This document shows, piece after piece, positions 32,331-41,373 of a stretch of 57,220 nucleotides of DNA; positions within the stretch are counted from its first letter, which is position 1, and the number at the start of each line of letters is the position of its first letter. The position numbers and the translations under genes are program-made. The notes under the pieces are model-generated. The model ran no database searches, was not told the origin of the DNA, and was given only the letters and a program-made list of their open reading frames with translations. This DNA is from Nocardioidaceae bacterium. GTDB lineage: Bacteria; Actinomycetota; Actinomycetes; Propionibacteriales; Nocardioidaceae. The stretch covers positions 1-57,220 of the forward strand of contig JAICWH010000004.1 in the NCBI GenBank assembly GCA_025934895.1, written 5' to 3'.

Positions 32331-35300
32331 TCACATGGTGCGGCCGAGATCCGGGTCTGATTGGTTGATCCGCCGCCATTCCGTTGACGTGCCCGTTGTC
32401 GCGCTGCGGGCGGGGACTACGCTTTCGGCCTCAGCCTGGAGCGCCATGACCTGCCTCGCTTCAATGAGCCGCACAGCTCGTTCGATCGGGAGAGACTCGA
32501 TGTGGGCGAGGTCGTTGCGTGCCGCGTCGGCATACTCCTGCCACCGTTGCGCGCGACCCGCGGCGCCGTACGCTCCACTTGACGTTCGGAGGGAGGCGGC
32601 ATCGCGTCGACCGTAGATGCTGAGGGCTAGCTCGTCGGTTTCCCTGCGGTGCCGCCAGCGGATCCGCAGGAGTGCTTCACCCGCTCGTGCGACCTGTTGG
32701 CGAGCGTGGACGACCAACGGCTCGGCCTCGGCGCGCTTGTGCGCAACCCAGGCGGCCCACGTCTCCAGCCCGTCCCGGGTCGTGGCAGCCCACCTGCCGG
32801 TGGCGGGCACGCTGCCCCATCGGCCCACTGCCGCAGCACGGGCTTGGTCGGTCTCCGCTTGTACCGAAGCCAGCCTCCGCTGGGCGCCGCGCCGGCCCAG
32901 TCGGCCCGTCGAGTGCGCTGCGTCGCGTGCGGCGTTCTGTTGACTGTGCGCGGAGAGGTAGACCTGCCCGTCGGCGGCGGCATCGTCGAGCAATGGCCGT
33001 ACGGCGTCGTCGAAGGCGGACGTCAATTGGGCTTCGGCTTTGGCGAGCGCCGCGTGGGCGGCTGCTTCCTCGCGCGCCTGGGTCTGCGAATGGGCGGCCA
33101 CCAGACTGGCGGCACGGCCCCACCGCGCCGCCTCCCGGTCGGCATGGGCGATGACCTCGGCCAGCCGAGCCCGTTCTTCATTGACGACCTTCACCGGCCC
33201 CTCACGAGTCAGCCCGATCACGGCGGCCTGGGCATCCGAGGTTGCTGCGATGAGGCCGCGGTCGGCGCGGTCGCGCTGCAGGGCTTCGACGAACTGTTGG
33301 CGTGCCTCGGCGGGGTTCTCGGCGACGATGTGGAGCACGTTTGAGTCGCGGCCGCGGGTCATGCCGACATACACGCCTGCTGCGGCGAGTGAGCCTGACA
33401 GCAGCGTGTGAGCGGCCGTTGTGGTGACGCCCTGGACGCCGTACCCGGTGGCGGCGTAGGCGAGATGGGCGTGCTCGGCGACGTACGACGGCGGCAGGGC
33501 TACCGAGCGGCGGTGGTTGCGGGCAGTGCCGGCGTCAATGACTGACAAAGTGCCGTCGCTGCCGACGTGCTGGACAGTCCAGACCTGCCGGTTGGCGACG
33601 CCGAGGCTGCTGTCGTTCCTGCGAGTGGCGATGACGTCTCCGACGCCGACGGAAAGGCCGTCGCGGCCTGTGACGGTGGTCGTGTCGTCGACTTCATCCG
33701 CTGCAACGCGCTGGTTGCGGACGCGCTCGTTGAGGTCTCGGGCCTCGTCGTTCGTCGCAACCGTCGCGGCCACCGTCGTTCCAGCCTTGATCGCCGCCGT
33801 GGTTGCGTTGGCGATCTGTTCGTGCGCGCTGTCTTCGGTCGCGTGGAGCTGGACGAGACCGAGACCGTGGAGTCGATCGAACAGGCTGGCCGGGTTGTGG
33901 CCTTCGCGCAACTTGAGAGTGAGGTCGGCGTAGCCAGGATCGGTGAATCGGTGCACGGTGTCGAGATCGTGGACCGTGCCGCCACTCCCGGTGACCAACG
34001 CCGCGGCGATGTCGAGCACGCCACCGCGACCCACGGCAGGGAGTTGGGCGCGGTCGCCGACCAGTGCGACGGTGGCGTCTGCTTCCGCTGCCAGCGTGAG
34101 GAGGGCGACGGCGCTGTCCTGATCGAGCATCCCGGCTTCGTCCACCACGATCCGCTCAGCACAGTTGAGCCGTGCCCAGGTCGGAGGGCCGTCGTAGGTG
34201 CCGGCCGCGTCGGGGTCGCGGTCGCCGGTTTGGAGGCGGATCCACACGCCGTCGTTGTTCCATCGCCACCCGTGGGCGTGAAGCAGCTTCGCCACCGACT
34301 CGGCGGGCACGCCAAGCTCGCGGGCGGCAACGTCGGCGGCCTTCTTCGTCGGCGTCACAACCCTGGTCGTGCGTGCCTCAGCGGCTGCGGCGGTGATGGC
34401 GGCGCCGAGCATCGTGGTCTTGCCTGCGCCAGCGGCTCCCTCGACGACAACCATCGGGTCGGTGGAAGCGATGGCTGCGGCGGCCGACGCCTGTGCCTCG
34501 TCGAGTCCGTGGTCTTTGGCAAGGGCGGCCACGTCCGGCTGGACCGCGTGCCGGTTGGCCGCGGTGCTGGTGGTGAGCAGATCACGCAGCCTCGTTTCAG
34601 CAGCGACGACCTGGAGGCTGGTCAGGTTCGCGACGTGCCCGGGTTGGACTGTCCCGGGCGGCAGCACGGAGAGGCAGTCGTCTACGGCGAGGCCGGTGGC
34701 CAGGTCGACAAGTTCGCGCAACTCGACCGGCACGCCGCGGACGCCGTACTGGGTCACGACCCGAGTCACGTGCTCCTGCACCGTGTGGCGCGTCCAGGTC
34801 GACGCCGCTGCGGCACACCGGTCGAGCGCCCGGGACGCGATCGCCTGGATCTCCACATCGTCCAGCGAGATCGGCACGCGCACTGGCAGCCGCCCCTGGA
34901 CGAAGTGGTCGGGGTCGTATCCAGCCGCGGCGAGCTCGCTCCGCCAACCCTCTTCGTGGGCGAGCGTCGTTGGCCGCTTCTGTGGTCGGTCCTTGGCCCA
35001 CGCCGTTGCGATCATCCGGGCATGGACGACGGGACCGGGCTCTTCGCCGGGGTGTGCCTCGTCCCACGTTGCTTCCAGCTCGGCGAGGTTCGCCTCGACC
35101 TGGGCGCCGCGCTTGGACATCAGCGCGTTGAAGGGCTCGAGTTCGGTCACCTCTCCGGTCACCGGGTCGAGGGTCAAGCCGTGTCGTTCGAGCGTCCTTG
35201 CGAGTGCGGGGTGAGCAGCGAGAACCGCGGTCCCCAGCGCTCGGATCGCGCCCTGTTGCTTGAACAGCGCGGCGGTGTCCAGGCCACGCCACTTGCCGGC

Positions 35301-35855
35301 CGCCCAGACGCGGGTGCCGATCTGGAAGTGCACGTGGCGGTGCGGATCGCCGGCCCTGCTGGTCTTGTGGACCACCACGACCGACTGAAGGCGCTCGACC
35401 GGTACCACCTCTTGCCGACCGCGCGGCCCGACCCGCGTGACCGAGTGCAGCGCGAGGAACCGGCGGATCTCGGCGACCGCGTCGGCCTGTGCCGCGTCCA
35501 GGGCTTCGGATACGTCGGAGTGCAGCGCGGCGGCGACCGAGAGCGACTTCGGGGTGTTGACGACCATCTCGGCGAAACGCGGTGATCCGTGCTTCGCGGT
35601 GCCCTCTTCACCGGGCAGCCGCGGCTTGCCCATCGAGGTGCCGGTCAGTGGGTCGACCCAGTCCACCCACCCGGCGTACGCCTCGGCGTCTAGCTCGGCG
35701 GTCGCTACGACCTCGCCGATTCCATCGGTGACGGTGAAGGCGCCCAGCGTCGTGCCGTCCTCCAGGTAGTAGTCGTCAGCGCGCGAGCGATCCGACTCCA
35801 GGTACCGGCCCGCCGCGGCACCCGAACCGCGGAAGAGGATCACTCCACCCTTCAA
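32331..35855 (-). CDS. traA: MobF-family relaxase-helicase (TraA-like)
   Basis: A 1174-residue DNA-transfer protein. N-terminal relaxase: catalytic Tyr candidates at 18 and 29-30 (RYLESDRSRADDYYLEDG) and the three-His metal motif PHRHVHFQ (H172, H174, H176). Central RecD2-like helicase: Walker A VVEGAAGAGKTTML, Walker B VVDEAGMLD, LVGDRAQLPAVGRGG, and a C-terminal GVYVGMTRGRDSN motif. A charged helical tail follows. It would nick at an oriT and unwind the transferred strand. The TTG start at 35855 has GAGGAG 6 bases upstream. No coupling protein is encoded nearby, so transfer would need one from elsewhere. Confidence 0.94.
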   Translation of the reverse strand: MKGGVILFRGSGAAAGRYLESDRSRADDYYLEDGTTLGAFTVTDGIGEVVATAELDAEAYAGWVDWVDPLTGTSMGKPRLPGEEGTAKHGSPRFAEMVVNTPKSLSVAAALHSDVSEALDAAQADAVAEIRRFLALHSVTRVGPRGRQEVVPVERLQSVVVVHKTSRAGDPHRHVHFQIGTRVWAAGKWRGLDTAALFKQQGAIRALGTAVLAAHPALARTLERHGLTLDPVTGEVTELEPFNALMSKRGAQVEANLAELEATWDEAHPGEEPGPVVHARMIATAWAKDRPQKRPTTLAHEEGWRSELAAAGYDPDHFVQGRLPVRVPISLDDVEIQAIASRALDRCAAAASTWTRHTVQEHVTRVVTQYGVRGVPVELRELVDLATGLAVDDCLSVLPPGTVQPGHVANLTSLQVVAAETRLRDLLTTSTAANRHAVQPDVAALAKDHGLDEAQASAAAAIASTDPMVVVEGAAGAGKTTMLGAAITAAAAEARTTRVVTPTKKAADVAARELGVPAESVAKLLHAHGWRWNNDGVWIRLQTGDRDPDAAGTYDGPPTWARLNCAERIVVDEAGMLDQDSAVALLTLAAEADATVALVGDRAQLPAVGRGGVLDIAAALVTGSGGTVHDLDTVHRFTDPGYADLTLKLREGHNPASLFDRLHGLGLVQLHATEDSAHEQIANATTAAIKAGTTVAATVATNDEARDLNERVRNQRVAADEVDDTTTVTGRDGLSVGVGDVIATRRNDSSLGVANRQVWTVQHVGSDGTLSVIDAGTARNHRRSVALPPSYVAEHAHLAYAATGYGVQGVTTTAAHTLLSGSLAAAGVYVGMTRGRDSNVLHIVAENPAEARQQFVEALQRDRADRGLIAATSDAQAAVIGLTREGPVKVVNEERARLAEVIAHADREAARWGRAASLVAAHSQTQAREEAAAHAALAKAEAQLTSAFDDAVRPLLDDAAADGQVYLSAHSQQNAARDAAHSTGRLGRRGAQRRLASVQAETDQARAAAVGRWGSVPATGRWAATTRDGLETWAAWVAHKRAEAEPLVVHARQQVARAGEALLRIRWRHRRETDELALSIYGRRDAASLRTSSGAYGAAGRAQRWQEYADAARNDLAHIESLPIERAVRLIEARQVMALQAEAESVVPARSATTGTSTEWRRINQSDPDLGRTM

Positions 35856-36071
35856 GCGCTGCTCCTCACATGTCTCTAGTGTCGCGCGACTCGTACCTAC
35901 TACGGTAGCATGCGTCCATTCAAAGGTGGAGTGAAGGCAGAGCCCCGCTGGGGAGGAGAGGCAGGGAGACGCGAGATGGGCGGTAGTGCAGAAGGGCCCT
36001 TGGTCGAGAACGAGTGAGGGATTGGAGGGGCGAAGGCGTTGGGGATCTGTGCGGACGGAAGGAGCCGCAGG
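35856..36071. other. Gap upstream of relaxase gene, candidate oriT/promoter region
   Basis: About 215 bases with no gene. It includes TTGAAT-N18-TAGGTA on the minus strand as a weak promoter for the relaxase gene. Relaxase genes often lie beside their oriT, but no convincing nick-site hairpin was identified by eye. Confidence 0.3.
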
Positions 36072-36506
36072 TCAGGTGTCGGCCTTGAGGTAGAGCTCGA
36101 CGCGGTCCGTCGTCCAGGTGGGGACGCCGGTGCCGAAGAAGTCGTTGTCCTCGGTCCAGATCGGGCATTCGAAGACGAGCGCTGTCGCGAGGATCGGCCA
36201 GTCCTCGGGGTCACGCTGCTCGATGCGAGCTAGAGCCTCGGCCTTTTGGTCGAGGTAGATCTCCTCCGGGACGGGCAGGATCGTCTGGCGTAGTTGGGTG
36301 AGGTAGGCGAGCGCTTCATCGATCTCGACAGCACGGTCGAACTTGGTGAGGACCGCTGGGAGGTGTCGCTCCGCGTCCTCGTGCGCGACCTCGGGGACGA
36401 AGAACTCCGCCTCGACGGCGTAGGTGGTGATGACGTTCTTGACGCGCTTCCCGAGGACCGCCCGGATCAGGATGTTGGCGTCCAGGACGAGTCGGCGTGC
36501 AGCCAC
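36072..36506 (-). CDS. PIN-domain toxin (VapC-like)
   Basis: A 144-residue PIN-domain protein, predicted Mg-dependent RNase. Acidic residues of the active site are visible: LVLDANILIRAV (first Asp), EVAHEDAERHL (Glu), DPEDWPILATAL (Asp of the DxxxLATA motif) and IWTEDNDF (last Asp). It belongs to the group with the DPEDWPILA core. The GTG start overlaps the antitoxin TAG by one base. As the second gene of a toxin-antitoxin pair near the right end, it probably stabilises the element. Confidence 0.88.
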   Translation of the reverse strand: MAARRLVLDANILIRAVLGKRVKNVITTYAVEAEFFVPEVAHEDAERHLPAVLTKFDRAVEIDEALAYLTQLRQTILPVPEEIYLDQKAEALARIEQRDPEDWPILATALVFECPIWTEDNDFFGTGVPTWTTDRVELYLKADT

Positions 36507-36760
36507 TACTCCTTGGCCTTGCGGAGCTGCTTGAAGTCGTCGACCATCTCCTCGACCTCACCTTCGGTGAGCTGGAGTAGGGCGTCGAGCTTCTCACCGG
36601 CCGCGCGCAGCGCGGCCGCGTCAGCCGCCCGATCCTGCTTGACCGGGATGAAGTAGCCGACGGTCTGGCCGTGACGAGTCACGGCCACTGGCGCGTCGGA
36701 GTCCACGAAGTCCGCCAGGCCGGCGCGGAACTCGCGAATGCCTACCTTCGACGCGGTCAT
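36506..36760 (-). CDS. Phd/YefM-family antitoxin
   Basis: An 84-residue antitoxin. The N-terminal Phd/YefM fold reads VGIREFRAGLADFVDSDAPVAVTRHGQTVGYFIPV; the C-terminal acidic helix (LLQLTEGEVEEMVDDFKQLRK) would wrap the PIN toxin. ATG 36760 has GGAGGA at ideal distance; the longer open frame upstream is ignored. A palindromic operator lies about 30 bases upstream, so autoregulation is likely. Confidence 0.88.
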   Translation of the reverse strand: MTASKVGIREFRAGLADFVDSDAPVAVTRHGQTVGYFIPVKQDRAADAAALRAAGEKLDALLQLTEGEVEEMVDDFKQLRKAKE

Positions 36761-36786
36761 GGCTCCTCCAAGATTTGTGTCAACCG

Positions 36787-36796
36787 TGTGTACACA
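36787..36796. promoter_or_regulatory. Antitoxin operator palindrome
   Basis: Perfect 10-bp palindrome TGTGTACACA containing TGTACA, the core recognised by YefM-type antitoxins. On the minus strand TTGACA (complement of 36777-36782) lies between it and the start. Confidence 0.5.
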
Positions 36797-36906
36797 GGCT
36801 AGCACCTGGGCCGAGCAGCGACGGCACCTCATGTGCTAACTCGTGTGCTACCGGCCCTGTAGGTCCGTGTATCCCAACGATGTCGTTTGCTGCATGGGCA
36901 CGGCTC

Positions 36907-36927
36907 TCACGCTCAGTTTGAGCGTGA
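36907..36927. repeat. Inverted repeat inside right end of element
   Basis: TCACGCTCA (36907-36915), GTT, TGAGCGTGA (36919-36927): perfect 9-bp arms 43 bases inside attR. It may bind integrase/excisionase arms or terminate transcripts leaving the element. Confidence 0.5.
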
Positions 36928-36969
36928 ACCGGGGTCTCGGGGGTCGGAGCCGTCCCGGGGGCATCGTCA

Positions 36970-36991
36970 GTTCAACTCCCCCCTCGCGCAC
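36970..36991 (+). repeat. attR, right 22-bp direct repeat
   Basis: Exact copy of the tRNA-Leu 3' end at 19405-19426, not followed or preceded by a whole tRNA. It marks the right junction with the chromosome. Confidence 0.92.
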
Positions 36992-36997
36992 CATCGA

Positions 36998-37025
36998 AGC
37001 CCCAGGTCTCGACCTGGGGCTTCGT
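36998..37025 (+). terminator. Displaced tRNA-Leu terminator at right junction
   Basis: Stem AGCCCCAGGTC (36998-37008), loop TC, GACCTGGGGCT (37011-37021), then TCGTC. It matches the hairpin after the intact tRNA; this copy is probably the chromosome's original terminator. Confidence 0.75.
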
Positions 37026-37066
37026 CATGTCCGGGCTCCTGCCCTGGCGTCCTGGGCACAGCCCCC

Positions 37067-37095
37067 TTGGCAGACGGCGCGAATAGTGATATCTA
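37067..37095 (+). promoter_or_regulatory. Promoter of Band-7/RHH operon
   Basis: TTGGCA (37067-37072), 17 bases, TATCTA (37090-37095). The -10 lies within the 13-bp-arm palindrome. Confidence 0.5.
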
Positions 37096-37111
37096 TTTGA
37101 TATCACTATTC
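37081..37111. promoter_or_regulatory. Large palindromic operator upstream of Band-7 gene
   Basis: Perfect inverted repeat: GAATAGTGATATC (37081-37093), TATTT, GATATCACTATTC (37099-37111). It overlaps the promoter -10 and is an AT-rich island in high-GC DNA. No cognate regulator is adjacent in the window other than the RHH gene downstream. Confidence 0.75.
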
Positions 37112-37124
37112 AGAGGAGGCTACG

Positions 37125-38045
37125 GTGAGCAGCACCGAGCAGCCGATCCCCGGGCCCGACGTGCGCCCAGAGCCTGTCGGACACCAGGGGGCCCGCGTCG
37201 ACATCACGCAGCGACCTGCCCTCGCGGTCACCGGCTGGGCCGGCATCGTGGTGCTGATCGCGGTCGGTTGGTGGGTCTACTCCGCGGTGAGTGCCTCGTC
37301 CGGCTGGACCTGGCTGCCCGTCCTGCTGTTCGTCCTGGTCGTCACGTCGCTCGTGGTGGTGCCGCCCGGACAGAGCTACGTGATCCAGTTCTTCGGCACC
37401 TATGTCGGCACCGTCCGCAAACCCGGCTTCTGGTGGGTGCTGCCGCTGTGCGTTCGACGCCGGGTCAGCATCCGGGTCCGCAACTTCGAGACCAACAGGC
37501 TGAAGGTCAACGACTCCGACGGGAACCCCGTCGACATCGCCGCGATCGTGGTCTGGCAGGTCGCCGACACCGCTCGGTCGACGTACGCCGTGGACAGCTA
37601 TGAGAACTTCGTCTCGGTGCAGTCGGAGTCCGCACTGCGCCACGTCGCCAACACACACCCGTACGACAATGCGGAGGAAGCGGGGGCCTCGCTGCGCGGC
37701 GCGACCGACGTGGTCGCCGCGGAGCTCGCCCACGAGGTGGCCGAGCGGGTCTCGATCGCCGGGGTGGAGATCGTCGAGGTCCGGATCTCCCACCTCGCCT
37801 ATGCCCAGGAGATCGCCCAGGCGATGCTGCGCCGCCAGCAGGCCAACGCCGTGGTCGCCGCCCGCAGCCGGATCGTCGAGGGTGCCGTCGGCATGGTCGA
37901 GATGGCCCTCAACCGGCTCAGCGAAGGCCACATCGTCGAGCTGGACGAGGAACGCAAGGCGAGCATGGTCAGCAACCTGATGGTCGTTCTGTGCGGTGAC
38001 CAGCCGCCATCGCCGGTGGTCAACACCGGCTCGCTCTACACCTGA
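37125..38045 (+). CDS. SPFH/Band-7 domain membrane protein
   Basis: A 306-residue protein of the stomatin/slipin superfamily, membrane scaffold proteins that form oligomeric rings. The N-terminus has two hydrophobic segments ([22 protein letters not shown] and [20 protein letters not shown]), followed by the Band-7 domain ([98 protein letters not shown]). GTG 37125 has GAGGAGG 5 bases upstream. It heads a two-gene unit with a small RHH protein; this pairing recurs in actinobacteria, as I recall. Role unknown. Confidence 0.9.
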   Translation: MSSTEQPIPGPDVRPEPVGHQGARVDITQRPALAVTGWAGIVVLIAVGWWVYSAVSASSGWTWLPVLLFVLVVTSLVVVPPGQSYVIQFFGTYVGTVRKPGFWWVLPLCVRRRVSIRVRNFETNRLKVNDSDGNPVDIAAIVVWQVADTARSTYAVDSYENFVSVQSESALRHVANTHPYDNAEEAGASLRGATDVVAAELAHEVAERVSIAGVEIVEVRISHLAYAQEIAQAMLRRQQANAVVAARSRIVEGAVGMVEMALNRLSEGHIVELDEERKASMVSNLMVVLCGDQPPSPVVNTGSLYT

Positions 38046-38057
38046 CAGGGCCGGCCT

Positions 38058-38258
38058 TTGACCGAACGACGGCAGATGCTGCTGCGGGTCGATCCGGCGG
38101 TCCACGACGCCCTGATCCGCTGGGCCGACGACGAGTTCCGCAGCCTCAACGCCCACGTCGAGATGTTGCTCCGACGCGCCCTCACCGATGCCGGCCGGAT
38201 GCCGAGCAAGGCCGGCCCGGTCCGCAAGCGTGGCCGGCCACGCACCCGCGACGCCTGA
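38058..38258 (+). CDS. Ribbon-helix-helix (Arc/HicB-type) small protein
   Basis: A 66-residue protein: TERRQMLLRVDPAVHDALIRWADDEFRSLNAHVEMLLRRALTDAGR, an RHH fold (beta strand QMLLRV, two helices) followed by a basic tail (RKRGRPRTR) with an AT-hook-like GRP. The TTG at 38058 is preferred because the family starts T-E-R; ATG 38076 would remove the strand. It lies 12 bases after the Band-7 gene. RHH proteins bind DNA as dimers, so it is a candidate ligand for the palindrome upstream of the operon; no toxin partner is present. Confidence 0.82.
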   Translation: MTERRQMLLRVDPAVHDALIRWADDEFRSLNAHVEMLLRRALTDAGRMPSKAGPVRKRGRPRTRDA

Positions 38259-38293
38259 TCGGGCCGACAGCCAACCGGCGTGACCCCGGTGAG

Positions 38294-39640
38294 TCAGCTG
38301 CCGAGCAGCCCGAGCCGAGCCTTCAGGGTGAGCACCCGCAGCGCCGACTCCCGCACCCGGGCACGCATGGTGGCGCTGTCTCGGGCGGCGGCCACCAGGC
38401 TGGCCGTCATCGCTGGCACGTCACCCGGCTCGACGGTCAGCACCAGGTCACCGCCGGCCGAGACGAACATGCGTGCCCGCTCTCCCGGCGCCCATCGCTG
38501 CACCTGCCGCGCGATCCCCAGGTCGTCGGACACGACGACGCCGGGAAAGCCGAGGTCCCTGCGCAGCAGGTGCCGCACCACGGTCGGGGAGAACGACGCC
38601 GGGTGCCGCGGATCGAGCCGCGCGTAGTCCGCCGTCGAGGTCATCACCAGGGAACCGCACGCGGCAGCGACGTGTGCGAACACCTCCAGCCCCGGGTCCC
38701 CGGGACCGATCACGTGGTCGACCACGCCCGAGGTGCTGTCCGTGTTGCCCCTGACGTGCCCGAGTCCAGGGAAGTGCTTGACGGTCGTCGTCACGCCGGC
38801 GGCCGACATGCCGCAGGCGAAGGCGCGCGCATGGGACTCCACGACCGCCGGTGTCGAGCCGAACTCCCGGTCGAAGTGGCCGATCGGGCCGTTCAGGCTC
38901 GGGTCCGGCCAGGGGGGTACGACGTCGGCGACCGGGGCGAGGTCCAGGTTGACGCCCGCCGCGTGCAGCTGGCCCCCCCAGCGGCGTGCCCGGGAGCCGA
39001 GGTCCGCCGGGGCCCAGCGGCCCTGCGAGAGCGCGTCGGGGATCTGGTCGAAGCCCGGACCGCTCAGCACCTGCACCAGTCCACCTTCCTGGTCGGTCGC
39101 CACGAGCAGGGGGACGTGCGACGTCGCCGGTCCCGCCAGCCTGCCCGCGACGTCGCGGACCAGCCCGGCCGTGGCCTGGACACCACGTGCGCTGCGGCCG
39201 GTGAGCATGACGTTGCCGACGTGGTGATCGGCCAGCTCTGCGAGCACCGTCCCGGACGTCCCGGTCGCGGGGATGCCGACCATCATCAGCTGGCCGACGA
39301 TCTGGTCGAGCCCCAGACGCCCCAGGGTCCGAAGCGCGATGTCGTGTGCAGACGGCCGCCCCGAGCTGGGGGGCGCTGATGCCGGCGTCGTCCGGCCGAC
39401 GGTGGGCCGAGCCGTCGGTGTCGCGACCCGGTGGGGGCGCTGGGTGTGCCCGTTCGAGGGGCCGGCACCTGGTGTCGCCGGCGGCGACGCGTCCCGCGTC
39501 GTCGTGGCGGACCGGCTCGCCGAAGGTCGGCTGCCGTCGGCGCGCCGGGGGCTCTCGGTCGCGCTGCAGGCACCCAGCACCAGGACCAGGGTCGCGCATG
39601 AGGAGACCCGAGCCATCCGTCGTCTGCGGCCGGTGTCCAC
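38294..39640 (-). CDS. Glycoside hydrolase family 3 lipoprotein (beta-N-acetylhexosaminidase-like)
   Basis: A 448-residue exported enzyme. The N-terminus is a lipoprotein signal (RRRRMARVSSCATLVLVLGACSA, lipobox L-G-A-C), then a disordered Ser/Thr/Pro linker and the GH3 barrel: LLVATDQEGG, the NagZ-type catalytic loop VKHFPGLGHVRGNTDS, and nucleophile Asp in GVVVSDDLGIARQ. It probably removes GlcNAc from cell-wall fragments outside the membrane, as in lipoprotein NagZ of Gram-positives. GTG 39640 has AAGGA upstream. Monocistronic. Confidence 0.9.
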   Translation of the reverse strand: MDTGRRRRMARVSSCATLVLVLGACSATESPRRADGSRPSASRSATTTRDASPPATPGAGPSNGHTQRPHRVATPTARPTVGRTTPASAPPSSGRPSAHDIALRTLGRLGLDQIVGQLMMVGIPATGTSGTVLAELADHHVGNVMLTGRSARGVQATAGLVRDVAGRLAGPATSHVPLLVATDQEGGLVQVLSGPGFDQIPDALSQGRWAPADLGSRARRWGGQLHAAGVNLDLAPVADVVPPWPDPSLNGPIGHFDREFGSTPAVVESHARAFACGMSAAGVTTTVKHFPGLGHVRGNTDSTSGVVDHVIGPGDPGLEVFAHVAAACGSLVMTSTADYARLDPRHPASFSPTVVRHLLRRDLGFPGVVVSDDLGIARQVQRWAPGERARMFVSAGGDLVLTVEPGDVPAMTASLVAAARDSATMRARVRESALRVLTLKARLGLLGS

Positions 39641-39723
39641 GTCCCGATCCTTGCAGAGTCGCGGCGTGACCTGCCGCCACGCCGGCCGTGGGATGCCGGG
39701 ACCGGCTGGGCGGCGCTGGACCC

Positions 39724-40329
39724 TCAGAGCACGGTGAAACCGGGCGGCAGCGGTCGCCGGCCGGTCAGAGCCAGGAGTACGGCGACCCCGTCGCCGTGCT
39801 CGCGGACCAGCATCGCGGCCAGCTCGAGCGCCGAGCCCAGCGCCTCGGGCGGCGGATCGGTCGACAGCCCCAGCGCAGCGGCGAGGTCGGCCGTGTGCAC
39901 GACGAGCTCGAAGGTCCGGGTCGGCAGGTAGTCGGCCAGCGTCATGCCTCCGGCGGCGGTCGCGACGAACGCGTTGTCGTCGGCGGCAGCCACCTTCGCC
40001 AGCACGCGTTCCGCCAGCGCGGCAAGGAAGGCGGGCGGGTCGGCGCCCATGGCGGCACCTGCCTGACGTCCTCGTTCGGCCACCGCCGGGCCGGTTGCTG
40101 CCGCGCGGACGGCGACGTAGTAGGCCACCGAGGAGCCGACCGTCACCTCCCCCGGTTCGGCGTCCAGGTAGGCCTCCACCGTCACCAGGGATCGGCTGGT
40201 GTGCCCGACCAGGTCGCGCACCGTCCACTCGCCCAGTCCGGGCTCGGCCCACCGGTCGCCGACCTCGCCGACGGTCGCGCGGAACCAGGCTGCCGCCGCG
40301 CCGAACGCGGCTCGTTGATCGACTGCCAC
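39724..40329 (-). CDS. Maleylpyruvate isomerase/DinB-superfamily protein (mycothiol-type)
   Basis: A 201-residue protein with the MDMPI N-terminal fold: a four-helix bundle with metal-ligand His in DLVGHTSRSL, Glu in the middle helix (VEAYLD) and His in FELVVHTADLAAALGL. The family contains mycothiol-dependent enzymes and many members of unknown substrate. The short C-terminal part (LVREHGDGVAVLLALTGRRPLPPGFTVL) matches the wHTH-less C-terminal segment often seen. GTG start. It lies 47 bases after the aldo/keto reductase on the same strand and may be cotranscribed. Confidence 0.82.
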   Translation of the reverse strand: MAVDQRAAFGAAAAWFRATVGEVGDRWAEPGLGEWTVRDLVGHTSRSLVTVEAYLDAEPGEVTVGSSVAYYVAVRAAATGPAVAERGRQAGAAMGADPPAFLAALAERVLAKVAAADDNAFVATAAGGMTLADYLPTRTFELVVHTADLAAALGLSTDPPPEALGSALELAAMLVREHGDGVAVLLALTGRRPLPPGFTVL

Positions 40330-40375
40330 CGCCCCAGTCTGCAGGTCGTGCCGCAGCGGTCCGACCGCAGTGGTC

Positions 40376-41347
<972 letters not shown>

Positions 41348-41373
41348 GTCGGTTCCTCTTCTCTGCTTGCTGG

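Larger units (their letters stand above)
19405..36991. mobile_element. Integrative mobilizable element in tRNA-Leu (about 17.6 kb)
   Basis: Bounded by a perfect 22-bp direct repeat, one copy being the 3' end of tRNA-Leu. Contents: integrase, XRE regulator, excisionase-like protein, two-component system, redox cassette, arsenic resistance genes, MobF relaxase-helicase, Phd/PIN pair. No replication initiator, FtsK/TraB-like translocase, VirD4-type coupling protein or type IV secretion gene is seen, so it is best described as mobilizable with help from another element, or as a decayed conjugative element. Confidence 0.88.

Noticed and set aside
36843-37100. Plus-strand frame of 85 codons across the right attachment site
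   Set aside because: It runs through attR and the displaced terminator hairpin, has no ribosome site and no protein-like composition.
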